From assembly GCF_001708445.1 (NCBI RefSeq), contig NZ_CP015637.1, positions 434,001 through 498,000 on the forward strand: a DNA stretch of 64,000 bases, written 5' to 3'. The notes under the pieces were generated by a model. It was not told the DNA's origin. It did no database searches and worked only from the letters and a program-made list of their open reading frames with translations. This stretch comes from Pseudomonas fluorescens. GTDB taxonomy: Bacteria; Pseudomonadota; Gammaproteobacteria; Pseudomonadales; Pseudomonadaceae. Shown piece by piece: positions 16,929-24,403 of the stretch. Both the position numbers and the translations under genes were made by a program. How positions within the stretch are numbered: position 1 is the stretch's first letter; each line of letters opens with the position of its first letter.

Positions 16929-19192
16929 GCCAACCGCCGTTTTGCACGGGCACGCAGCGATAGGTAGATCAGGCTGGTCACCACGGCGAGGCCGAGGAAG
17001 GTGATCAACAGCATCCAGCCCAGGTTCTGCGAGAGTTGCCACTGCATGAACTTGAAGTAGTTGAGCTTGCCGACGTAGTACTGCTCGTCCGCCACCAGCG
17101 AGCTGATTTGCGTGCCTTGTACCACCGCCAGGCTGCCCTGGATCGAGTCTTTGTAGTTGTCACCGCCGATCAACGCGGAGGTGGCTTCCAGCAGGCCCTG
17201 AGGCTGGTTGCTGGCGATCAGCACCACGCTGCGGCCAGCCTTGAGCGGCGATTGGAAACCCGCCAGCCAGGTGCTGCTGCTCAAGCTGTTGAAGGTGATC
17301 CCGGTATTGGCGGTGTGGGTGTTAGCCGCAGGGTCCGGGCTGACCCAGCTGCGCACATAACGCGGCAGGTCAGACAGCAGGAACTGGTGTTGCTCGCCAT
17401 CGCTGGTTGCCGGCAGGTATTGCTGCCACTGCTTGAGCAACGGTTGGTTGCCTGCGGTGGCGAGTACCAGCAAGTCTTTGTCGGCAACGCTTTGCACGTC
17501 CTTGGCCTGCACCACTTTGACGGCGGTCGCCGGGTAACCGGTGGCTTCGCCGAAGCGGCCGAGCACGGTCAGGTACGCGGTGAGTTCGTCGGTGCCGTAG
17601 TTGTCGGGCATGACCACAGCCGATTCCGACAAGTCAGCCAGGCGGGTGAACGGGAAGCCGGAGTCGTTGAACACGCCCAGGTTCGGCATGGCGATAAAGT
17701 GCTGGTAGCCGGTGACATCGAGGGTGGAATCCGGGTCGATGGAACCGCGCATGTTATCGACGATGATGTCGCGGCATTCGCCTTCTTTGATGTAGTCGTA
17801 CATAAAGCGCAATTGCAGCTTGGACTTGGGCGACGCCGAGCTGATCGGCAACAGGGTCGTCACTTCACGCGGCAGGCTTTCGTCTTTCTTCAACTGGTCG
17901 AGCAGGGTTTGACCACCGCCGAGGTTGCTCACCGACGGCAAGGCCACGGACTTCATGAACTGGTCATTCAGGCCGATCAGCAGCGACGAATTGGTCGACA
18001 CCTGCTGCGGCGTGTAGCGGTATTTGACTTTGAGCGGCACGCCCTCTTCACGCCAGTTGAACAGGTCGGGCGGCAGGCGCAGGTCGACGCTGATGGCGCC
18101 GGGGTTGTAGCCCGACACGCTGAGTTTCTGCTGCTCGACCAACTCGCCCAAGCGCACCGGGCGGTTGCTCGGCAGCCAGTTCGGCGCGTCGTACGGACGG
18201 CGTGGCGCGAGGCTGTCGAGCTTGGTGATGACCACGCTGTTGCCGGCCAATACCGGGTTGCCCAAGGCGACCGCCGTGGCGGCGCGCTTGAGCTCTGCGC
18301 CATCGCGACCGGTCACGATCAGCAGCTTGCCGTTGGCATCGTTGGGGTTGGCGAGCAGGGTCAGGGTCGGGCCGGTCGGCTTGGCCACGGCGATACCGTG
18401 TACATCCATTGCATCGGTGGTTTGCACCAGCACGATCGCGTTGCCCTTAGCCGGCAGGTCGCCGAGGGTGGTGGGGAAGGTCGCGCCACGGTAGCTGGCG
18501 AGGCCGCCAATCCACGAGGACAAGGTGCCGGCAGCTTCCAGCGCGGCGCTGTCCGGGGTGGTCGCGAACACGAACGGCAGGCTGACCTGGCGCGCATCAC
18601 GTTTGTCGAAGAACGGCAGCGGCAATACAGCCAGGTCGTCCTTGAGCACGATCGGCTCGACCTGCACCTTCAACTCACTGCTGTTGCTGATTTTTGCCCA
18701 CAGGCTGCTGTGCAAGGGGTCTTCGCAGGACATCGTGTAGTGGCCGATGAACTGCAGGCTCAGACGGTTGAACTCGGTGATCAACTTCGGCGGGATCTGC
18801 ACCAATTGTTCTTGCTGGGTGCCCGCGCCTTCTTTAGGCAACGGCAGGCTGGCGGCGACTTCGCCGTTGACCAGCACGTTGATCTGCGACAGGTCCGCCA
18901 ACAGTGCCGGCGAGTAGCTGTACTTGAGCAACAACTGCGCGCCCTTCACCACTTCATCGGCACGGATGTCGAAGTTGACGCTGTCGGACGACTCCACGCC
19001 TTGCAGGTTCATGGTGTCGCGACGGCCCAGTTGCTTGAGCGTCAGGCTGTAGCCGGTGTCGGTGCTTTGTACCGGTACCGTGGTGACGGCTTGCTCGGCA
19101 GCTTGCGCCAGCGAATTCAGGCCCATCAGCGAGGCGATCATCAGCGCGAGTGCACGGCGCGGATGAGGACGAGAGAACATATTCGAGGTCAT
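16925..19192 (-). CDS. wssC: WssC, BcsB-like periplasmic subunit of cellulose synthase
   Basis: 755 residues. It has a signal peptide (MTSNMFSRPHPRRALALMIA onward), a large periplasmic body with two carbohydrate-binding-like and flavodoxin-like halves expected for BcsB, and one C-terminal membrane helix (WMLLITFLGLAVVTSLIYLS) ending in RARAKRRLA. It guides the glucan leaving WssB through the periplasm. The start at 19192 overlaps wssB as ATGA; the longer open frame upstream is within wssB. Confidence 0.95.
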   Translation of the reverse strand: MTSNMFSRPHPRRALALMIASLMGLNSLAQAAEQAVTTVPVQSTDTGYSLTLKQLGRRDTMNLQGVESSDSVNFDIRADEVVKGAQLLLKYSYSPALLADLSQINVLVNGEVAASLPLPKEGAGTQQEQLVQIPPKLITEFNRLSLQFIGHYTMSCEDPLHSSLWAKISNSSELKVQVEPIVLKDDLAVLPLPFFDKRDARQVSLPFVFATTPDSAALEAAGTLSSWIGGLASYRGATFPTTLGDLPAKGNAIVLVQTTDAMDVHGIAVAKPTGPTLTLLANPNDANGKLLIVTGRDGAELKRAATAVALGNPVLAGNSVVITKLDSLAPRRPYDAPNWLPSNRPVRLGELVEQQKLSVSGYNPGAISVDLRLPPDLFNWREEGVPLKVKYRYTPQQVSTNSSLLIGLNDQFMKSVALPSVSNLGGGQTLLDQLKKDESLPREVTTLLPISSASPKSKLQLRFMYDYIKEGECRDIIVDNMRGSIDPDSTLDVTGYQHFIAMPNLGVFNDSGFPFTRLADLSESAVVMPDNYGTDELTAYLTVLGRFGEATGYPATAVKVVQAKDVQSVADKDLLVLATAGNQPLLKQWQQYLPATSDGEQHQFLLSDLPRYVRSWVSPDPAANTHTANTGITFNSLSSSTWLAGFQSPLKAGRSVVLIASNQPQGLLEATSALIGGDNYKDSIQGSLAVVQGTQISSLVADEQYYVGKLNYFKFMQWQLSQNLGWMLLITFLGLAVVTSLIYLSLRARAKRRLA

Positions 19193-21408
19193 GGCTTGTC
19201 CATCAGCGTATCGAGCGGTTGTGTAGGGGTGCGGCGCAAGGCCAGACGCAATTCGTGCAGGGTGGCGCGGCCGAGGGTGAACAGGCCGCCGATGCCAATG
19301 GCGCCGACTTCGCGCAGGGCTGCCAGCGGGGTGTCGGGCTGGCCGGCTCCCCAACTGGCGGCCCAGGTGTCGGCACGCGAGAATGTCAGGCGCACCAGTT
19401 CGCTTTGCTGGCGCAGGCTGAGGGGTTCGAACTGGGCACCGATCTGCGCGCCCTTGCTGAACACCACCCGCGCTTCAAACAGGCTGTCTTGGCCGTTGCG
19501 CGACAACACCAGTTGCACGCGCTCACCCTGGGTGATCGAGTGGCCGTCGCTGAGCATCAGGCCGAAGCCATTTTGCGAAAAGTCCTGGGTGACGCCATCG
19601 AGCACGCGGCCATCGGCGCAAATGATGCTCACCGGCAGCTTGGCGCTGACGCGCGGCTCGGAACGCACTTGGCGCGCCTCGGACGCTACAGCCACGGCGG
19701 CGCTGGTGATGATCAGGTTGTAGAGGGTCCAAGTCAGGTTGATCGCCACCGTCACGGCCGTGGACGCATCGCCCCAGACCAACTGATGGATACCGAAGCC
19801 CAGGCCGATCAGGTTCACCGCCAACAGCACCAGGTAGGGCCGGGCGAGTTTCCAGTCGAAGAACTGCTTGTCGATGATGCCGCCCTTGTCGGTGACGTTG
19901 AAACCACCGGCCTTGGGGTTGACCAGCGGCACCAGCACCGGCGGCAGGATGTACCAGGCCAGTACGGTCTCGTACACCTCGTTCCAGAACGAGTGACGGA
20001 AACGCCCCTGGATGCGTGAGTTGGTCAGGCTGGAATGCACCAAGTGCGGCAACACGTAGGCGACGATCATCAGCGCCGAGGCGTGGAAGATTTCCGCGCC
20101 GAAAATCAAATAGGCCAGCGGCGCGGTGAGGAACACCAGGCGCGGCAGGCCATAAAAGAAGTGCAGCATGGCGTTGGCGTAGCAGATGCGCTGGCCCCAC
20201 TTGAGGCCCTTGCCCAGCAGCGGGTTGTCGGTGCGGAAAATCTGCGCCATGCCCCGCGCCCAGCGAATCCGCTGGTTGATGTGGCGCGACAGGCTTTCGG
20301 TGGCCAGGCCCGCGGCTTGCGGGATCGCCAGGTAAGCGGTGTTGTAGCCCAGGCGGTTGAGCTTGAGCGCGGTGTGGGCGTCTTCGGTCACGGTCTCGAC
20401 CGCCACGCCGCCGATTTCCAGCAGCGGCTTACGGCGAATCACCGCACACGAGCCGCAGAAGAAGGTGGCGTTCCACAGGTCGTTGCCGTCCTGCACCAGG
20501 CCGTAGAACAGCTCACCCTCGTTAGGCACGGCGCGGAAGGTGTCGAGGTTCTTTTCGAACGGGTCCGGCGAGAAGAAGAAGTGCGGCGTTTGCAGCATCG
20601 CCAGCTTCGGATCTTTAAGAAACCAGCCCAGGCTCACTTGCAGGAAGGAGCGCGTCGGCACGTGGTCGGCGTCGAACAGGGCGACGTATTCGCCGTCGGT
20701 GACCTTCAGCGCTTCGTTGAGGTTACCGGCCTTGGCGTGGAAGTTATTGTCGCGGCGGATGTAGTTCACACCGACCTTGCGGCAGAAGTCGCGGAACTCA
20801 TCACGGCGGCCGTCATCGAGCACGTGGACGCGCAGCTTGTCCTTGGGCCAGTCCATCGCCTGGGCGGCGAAGATGGTCAGCTTGACGATGCTCAGGGCTT
20901 CATTATAGGTGGGGATAAACACGTCGACCGTCGGCCACTCTTCCGGCTCGGTGGTCAACCATACCGGCGTGCGGCGCAGCGGCCAGGCGGTTTGCACGTA
21001 GCCGAAGATCAGCACGATCAGCGCGTAGAACTCGGCCGCGACCAGGCCGTAGCCGAAGAACATGTCGAGCCAGGTTTCAAAACCCAGGGTGGAGGTCAGG
21101 CGCCAGAACATGTAGCGCAGCGACGCCACCAACGACAGCACCACCAAAGCCAGGATCGCCAGGCGCCCCGGGATCTTGCGCAGCACCAGCACCACGACGA
21201 AGCACACGGCGGCGAACAGGCATTGGCTGTAGAGGTCCAGCGGCGCGCTGATAATGCTCAGCAACAACAAGGCGCCGAGCACGCAACTGGTAACGACCAG
21301 TACCGTGCGCAGCGCCGCAGGCCAGCGATTGAAGCGCGCGATGGCGCCATTTAGGCGCTGTTCAGCGCGCCCTTCGACGAAGGGCGTGGAGAGCGTATTG
21401 TCGGTCAT
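19189..21408 (-). CDS. wssB: WssB, cellulose synthase catalytic subunit (BcsA) with PilZ domain
   Basis: 739-residue inner-membrane GT2 enzyme that polymerises UDP-glucose. Catalytic signatures are all present: DD at 198-199, DAD at 246-248, TED at 341-343 and QRIRW at 379-383, with the FFCGS acceptor-site motif near 317. The C-terminal PilZ domain has RSEPR (582-586) and DFSQNG (609-614), the RxxxR and DxSxxG c-di-GMP-binding motifs, so the enzyme should be activated by c-di-GMP. Start at 21408 is an ATGA overlap with wssA; the frame is open a further 13 codons into wssA. Confidence 0.97.
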   Translation of the reverse strand: MTDNTLSTPFVEGRAEQRLNGAIARFNRWPAALRTVLVVTSCVLGALLLLSIISAPLDLYSQCLFAAVCFVVVLVLRKIPGRLAILALVVLSLVASLRYMFWRLTSTLGFETWLDMFFGYGLVAAEFYALIVLIFGYVQTAWPLRRTPVWLTTEPEEWPTVDVFIPTYNEALSIVKLTIFAAQAMDWPKDKLRVHVLDDGRRDEFRDFCRKVGVNYIRRDNNFHAKAGNLNEALKVTDGEYVALFDADHVPTRSFLQVSLGWFLKDPKLAMLQTPHFFFSPDPFEKNLDTFRAVPNEGELFYGLVQDGNDLWNATFFCGSCAVIRRKPLLEIGGVAVETVTEDAHTALKLNRLGYNTAYLAIPQAAGLATESLSRHINQRIRWARGMAQIFRTDNPLLGKGLKWGQRICYANAMLHFFYGLPRLVFLTAPLAYLIFGAEIFHASALMIVAYVLPHLVHSSLTNSRIQGRFRHSFWNEVYETVLAWYILPPVLVPLVNPKAGGFNVTDKGGIIDKQFFDWKLARPYLVLLAVNLIGLGFGIHQLVWGDASTAVTVAINLTWTLYNLIITSAAVAVASEARQVRSEPRVSAKLPVSIICADGRVLDGVTQDFSQNGFGLMLSDGHSITQGERVQLVLSRNGQDSLFEARVVFSKGAQIGAQFEPLSLRQQSELVRLTFSRADTWAASWGAGQPDTPLAALREVGAIGIGGLFTLGRATLHELRLALRRTPTQPLDTLMDKP

Positions 21409-22427
21409 GGAAGGTCCGAGTCGATGCGTTCGAGCAAGGCGCGGCACAGAGCGTGGACGTCCTGGCTGCCGATACTGTTGACGGTTGGGTCGAGGGGATC
21501 ACGCCCGTAGGCCTGGGCTTCGCTGAACGACAGATCACGATGCACTGTGCCCAGCAGGGCATTGCCCAGGCGCGTCTTGAACACCTCGACCATGTCCACG
21601 CTGAAACGGTGGGCAGCGTCCAACTGGTTGATCACATAAAAGGACTGTGGCGGCTTCTCGCGCTGGAGGTAGGGCGCGAGCATCGCGTCCATCTGCGCCA
21701 GGGTGCTGAACGACGCCACATCCGGCTGCACCACCACCAGCACCGCGTCGGCGACCGACAGGGCCTGGCTGAAGTACACCGTGTTGCCGGCAGGGACGTC
21801 GATAACCACGATGTCCTGGCCGCTCAATTTAAGACCGGCCAAGCGTTGGCTCAGCCACTGCTCATCCTGGCCCAGCCAGCGATTCAGGCTCTGCTGTTGT
21901 TCGTAGTCAGTGCCCCCGAACGCCACCAGGCGGCAACCGGCAAAACCGAATTCCGGCAAGGCTTCCCAGCTTTGGTTATGCAGGCTGGTGGCGCCCACGC
22001 CAGGCATGTCGAGACCCAGGCACAGGTGATGACGCAGGGCGTTTTGCGGGTCCAGGTCCAGCGCCAGCGCCGGCCGCCCCTGGCGCTGCAAACTGCTGGC
22101 AAGCGCCGCGGCCAAGGTGCTACGGCCGACACCGCCTTTGACCGAGACCACCACCACGACTTTCGGTGTGGGCTGCGCCGAAGACACTTCAGGGCGCAGA
22201 TGGTCGGCTTCGCCGTGGTTCAGCTCTTCCAGCAGGCGCAGCAGCGGCGCCGACGGGGCTTCATCCACAAGCGCCGCAGCGACAGGCAGGGGCTTAACAA
22301 GCGCCGGGCTTTCCAGGACCTCTACATCGTCCTCAATGAACTCATGGACAAATTCGATTTCGCGGTAGCCATTTGGGTTGGCACCCAGCTTGTTGAATAG
22401 TTTTGAAATGTCATCTGCTCGACTCAC
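21405..22427 (-). CDS. wssA: WssA, MinD/BcsQ-like ATPase, first gene of the wss operon
   Basis: 340 residues, GTG start with a strong GGGGAGGGG ribosome site. Residues 1-80 are a separate N-terminal part beginning MSRADDISKLFNKLGANPNG that resembles small BcsP/BcsR-type cellulose proteins (tentative). The ATPase part has KGGVGRST at 97-104: the signature lysine is kept but the P-loop lysine is Arg. The next motif is ALDLDPQNALRHHL. BcsQ-type proteins affect placement or activation of the cellulose machine. Overlaps wssB by ATGA. Confidence 0.92.
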   Translation of the reverse strand: MSRADDISKLFNKLGANPNGYREIEFVHEFIEDDVEVLESPALVKPLPVAAALVDEAPSAPLLRLLEELNHGEADHLRPEVSSAQPTPKVVVVVSVKGGVGRSTLAAALASSLQRQGRPALALDLDPQNALRHHLCLGLDMPGVGATSLHNQSWEALPEFGFAGCRLVAFGGTDYEQQQSLNRWLGQDEQWLSQRLAGLKLSGQDIVVIDVPAGNTVYFSQALSVADAVLVVVQPDVASFSTLAQMDAMLAPYLQREKPPQSFYVINQLDAAHRFSVDMVEVFKTRLGNALLGTVHRDLSFSEAQAYGRDPLDPTVNSIGSQDVHALCRALLERIDSDLP

Positions 22428-22470
22428 TCACTGCCCCTCCCCACCTGATTTGCGCTTTAAAGGCGATAAA

Positions 22471-22493
22471 AAGGTCAGCAAAGAGCTGACCTT
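22471..22493 (-). terminator. Hairpin with T-tract in the wssA leader (possible attenuator)
   Basis: AAGGTCAGC and GCTGACCTT form a perfect 9-bp stem with a 5-nt loop. On the - strand it runs straight into TTTTT, 41 nt before the wssA GTG, so it has the form of an intrinsic terminator inside the operon leader. On the + strand it is followed by GTATTTTTCT, so it could also stop rightward transcripts. Confidence 0.6.
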
Positions 22494-22527
22494 GTATTTT
22501 TCTAGTTATGTGGTGTGAGGCGCATTC

Positions 22528-22539
22528 TGTGATATCACA
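22528..22539. promoter_or_regulatory. 12-bp perfect palindrome upstream of wssA
   Basis: TGTGATATCACA lies about 100-112 nt upstream of the wssA start. It has the TGTGA/TCACA halves of a CRP/Vfr site, but only two bases between them instead of six, so it is not a standard Vfr site. It may be an operator for an unidentified regulator of wss. Confidence 0.35.
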
Positions 22540-22616
22540 TTGATGGTGTCAGTATTTTGATGCTTTTTGCTCTTAATTATCCGACGAACGGCGTGGCGCC
22601 ATTTTTATGACGATTT

Positions 22617-22671
22617 ACCGGATAAAAACGTATTATCTGTAAGAACATGAACTTGCACTGATTTATCCGGT
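22617..22671. promoter_or_regulatory. Separated inverted repeat upstream of wss
   Basis: ACCGGATAAA (22617-22626) and TTTATCCGGT (22662-22671) are perfect inverted copies with 35 nt between them, so their centres lie 45 bp apart. A partial third copy (ATTATCCGAC) is near 22577. They may be paired binding sites for a wss regulator. Confidence 0.35.
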
Positions 22672-23063
22672 TTCTTGTTGTCCGACCGGTCAAGAACGGC
22701 ACAAATCTGACATAGCCTTCAACAATTAATCAGTTGCCTCACACTGTCTCGAAAATTTGCCTACACGGTTAAGTAATTAAACCCACCGTTCATATCGCGC
22801 GACAGAATACTCAAACCCCTGCCGGATTCAAGGCAAAACCCGCCGGGCGGTCGCTGGCAAAGTCGCACCCGCCTTACCCCTGCACAGATACCCCCAGCGC
22901 CGACACACAGCGAAGCAAAACCCGCGCCGCCAGACCCACAACCGCCATCGGCCGGGCCGTCAATCAGCCCTGCCTTTATTCACCCCGAGCAGCACGCCCA
23001 AAACGGCCCACCCCAGTGCAACCGCGATAACGGCGCGCCCGCCTTTAGCGCAAGCCGCAGCGG

Positions 23064-23465
23064 TTAACGCAGTCGCCGCTCCGTAAACGCGTAATCCTCC
23101 TGACAATCCCCGGAAGGCCCCGCCGCCACACTCACGTAACGCACCGTATCCGCGTCCACCAGCTGATAGGTGTACACATCCGGCATACGCACCCCATCCG
23201 TGCGCAACTCATTCTTGCCATTCACCGCCGACCACGTGCCCTGCTCTGTCTGAATCGCCTGCGTCTGCTGTACATCGCGGAAGAAAGTAATGGTGAAACG
23301 CCCATCAGGCTTGAGGTGGGTGGTCCACGACAGGAACTGGCATTTATCGGTTTGCGTGCGCAAGCCCTTCCAAGTACCAACCAAGGCCGGGTCATAGGCG
23401 GGCTTCTGAGTTGAACAGGCGCCGAGGGCAATGGTGAGGAGGATGAGGGAGAGAGTCCGTTTCAT
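23064..23465 (-). CDS. Small lipoprotein, lipocalin-like, unknown function
   Basis: 133 residues. The signal sequence MKRTLSLILLTIALGAC ends in a lipobox (LGAC, acylated Cys17). The mature part begins STQKPAYDPALVGTWKG and has a second GTWSAV, a pattern seen in small beta-barrel lipoproteins. The start at 23465 has an AAGGAAG ribosome site; the longer frame upstream would run into the tRNA promoter and lacks a signal sequence. It sits alone between wss and tRNA-Thr. No specific role can be assigned. Confidence 0.75.
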   Translation of the reverse strand: MKRTLSLILLTIALGACSTQKPAYDPALVGTWKGLRTQTDKCQFLSWTTHLKPDGRFTITFFRDVQQTQAIQTEQGTWSAVNGKNELRTDGVRMPDVYTYQLVDADTVRYVSVAAGPSGDCQEDYAFTERRLR

Positions 23466-23588
23466 GTGGAGCTTCCTTTTAGGTGGAAAGGCTTGCGACT
23501 GCGCCTGGCAGTGGAGGATGAATCCTACTGACATGGGGAAGAAAAAGGGATCGCGGCAAGGTTTGTAAAAATAGTCAGAATTCAGGGG

Positions 23589-23616
23589 TTTACAGATGCT
23601 TGCCAATCGCTATAAT
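23589..23616 (+). promoter_or_regulatory. Sigma-70 promoter of tRNA-Thr
   Basis: -35 TTTACA (23589-23594) and a consensus -10 TATAAT (23611-23616) are separated by 16 nt. Transcription would begin near 23622, about 9 nt before the mature tRNA. A short GTCGCCCT stretch resembling a stringent discriminator follows the -10. Confidence 0.8.
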
Positions 23617-23630
23617 CGTCGCCCTAACAC

Positions 23631-23706
<76 letters not shown>

Positions 23707-23715
23707 TATAAGACG

Positions 23716-23750
23716 AAGCCCTCACAGAAATGTGAGGGCTTTGTTGTTTC
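23716..23750 (+). terminator. Intrinsic terminator of tRNA-Thr
   Basis: A perfect 11-bp stem AAGCCCTCACA / TGTGAGGGCTT with a GAAA tetraloop is followed by TGTTGTTTC. It begins 10 nt after the tRNA CCA end. Confidence 0.88.
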
Positions 23751-23759
23751 TGGCATTCA

Positions 23760-23840
23760 GGGGGTGTCAGAAATTTTGTGTTCGGGCATAACATGAGTAA
23801 GAGGTGCATGTATGCCAACCAAAAAGAAACCCGCGTGCGG
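23760..23840 (+). mobile_element. Possible insertion-sequence end (IS256-like) with transposase start
   Basis: GGGGGTGTCAGAAATTTTGT resembles a terminal inverted repeat as I remember it from IS256-family elements of pseudomonads. It is followed after about 50 nt by ATG and codons for MPTKKKPA, a typical beginning of such transposases. The similarity then stops: the frame runs on as unrelated sequence into the neighbouring gene. If right, this is a scar from a nearly complete deletion. Recognition is from memory only. Confidence 0.35.
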
Positions 23841-23897
23841 TGTGTCAGTTAAAAACACATCGCCTGTAATGGGGCCGCTTCGCGCCCCAACGCGGGG

Positions 23898-23932
23898 CAA
23901 GCCCGCTCGCCACAACAAGCCCGCTCGCCACA
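23898..23932. repeat. Tandem 17-bp repeat of a REP-like family
   Basis: CAAGCCCGCTCGCCACA occurs twice head to tail (23898-23914 and 23916-23932). The GCTCGCCACAGG core recurs as a perfect palindrome at 37094-37123, so this is a dispersed family. It lies just downstream of the lipoprotein gene that ends at 23961. Confidence 0.6.
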
Positions 23933-23960
23933 GGTTACTGTTGCCCGTTCTATCTCTTAA

Positions 23961-24377
23961 CTACTGTCCGGTCGTATTCGCTTCATTTACGCCATACACC
24001 CGCAACCCCGCCAGGATATCGCGGTCCAGCATGCTCACCCAACGGTTGTAGTTGCGGTGGATCTTGCCGTCCTTGTAGCCCAGGTCGCGGCTGTCGCGGT
24101 AGGTGATGGCGTAGCTGTTGCGGGTGTAGCGGATGTCGATGGCGGCATAGAACTGGTTACGCACGGTGATCTCTGCCTGTACCAGTTGCGGGCTCAGGCG
24201 TTGCACGCTCCATTCGCGTTTTTGCAGGGCGGCAACGATCACCTGCTTGATTTTTTCTTCGCTGACCTGGGCATTCGCCGGCAGGTCGTGCTGGGTGTTG
24301 AGCACCGGTTTGCTGGTGCAAGCGGCCGTGGTCAGCAGGGCCAGGGTGATCAGGGTCGCGCGTAGCAAAGAAGACAT
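23961..24377 (-). CDS. Lipoprotein of unknown function at the end of the APE operon
   Basis: 138 residues. The signal sequence ends TTAAC at the acylated Cys20. The mature part has a helical segment (SEEKIKQVIVAALQKREWSV) followed by strands and YRDSRDLGYKDGKIHRNYNRW. It lies 26 nt downstream of the terminal ketosynthase gene with no terminator visible between them, so it is probably cotranscribed. I do not recognise a function; an outer-membrane role in handling the polyene lipid is a guess from position. Confidence 0.75.
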   Translation of the reverse strand: MSSLLRATLITLALLTTAACTSKPVLNTQHDLPANAQVSEEKIKQVIVAALQKREWSVQRLSPQLVQAEITVRNQFYAAIDIRYTRNSYAITYRDSRDLGYKDGKIHRNYNRWVSMLDRDILAGLRVYGVNEANTTGQ

Positions 24378-24403
24378 TCCGTTTTCTCCAGTCGATTAAA
24401 AAG

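Larger units (their letters stand above)
22428..23063. promoter_or_regulatory. wss upstream regulatory region
   Basis: 636 nt without a convincing gene. Bases 22440-22800 are AT-rich compared with the surroundings and should hold the wss promoter. They contain a terminator-like hairpin (22471-22493), a 12-bp palindrome (22528-22539) and a pair of 10-bp inverted sequences (22617-22626 and 22662-22671). The remaining stretch to 23063 is GC-rich, and I see no clear signal in it. A short hydrophobic frame on the - strand ending at 22960 is too weak to call. Confidence 0.6.

Noticed and set aside
12190..19723. Very long + strand frames opposite wssE, wssD and wssC (for example 12190-14748 and 17036-19723)
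   Set aside because: Same antisense effect; no ribosome site, no recognisable motifs, and the wss genes on the other strand are certain.
22528..22539. Vfr/CRP binding site upstream of wssA
   Set aside because: The halves TGTGA and TCACA are present, but the spacing is two bases rather than six, so the standard site is not met.
22960..23120. Short - strand frame with a hydrophobic stretch (VIAVALGWAVLGVLLG)
   Set aside because: It has no good start codon and overlaps the lipoprotein gene in another frame. One hydrophobic run is not enough to call a gene.
23898..23932. CRISPR-like repeat
   Set aside because: Only two head-to-tail copies with a one-base gap and no spacers; it belongs to a dispersed REP-like family. 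No CRISPR array or cas gene was seen in the window.
23812..24051. Possible 79-residue gene starting MPTKKKPA
   Set aside because: After the first few codons the frame crosses repeats and runs antisense into a lipoprotein gene. It is better explained as a transposase remnant.
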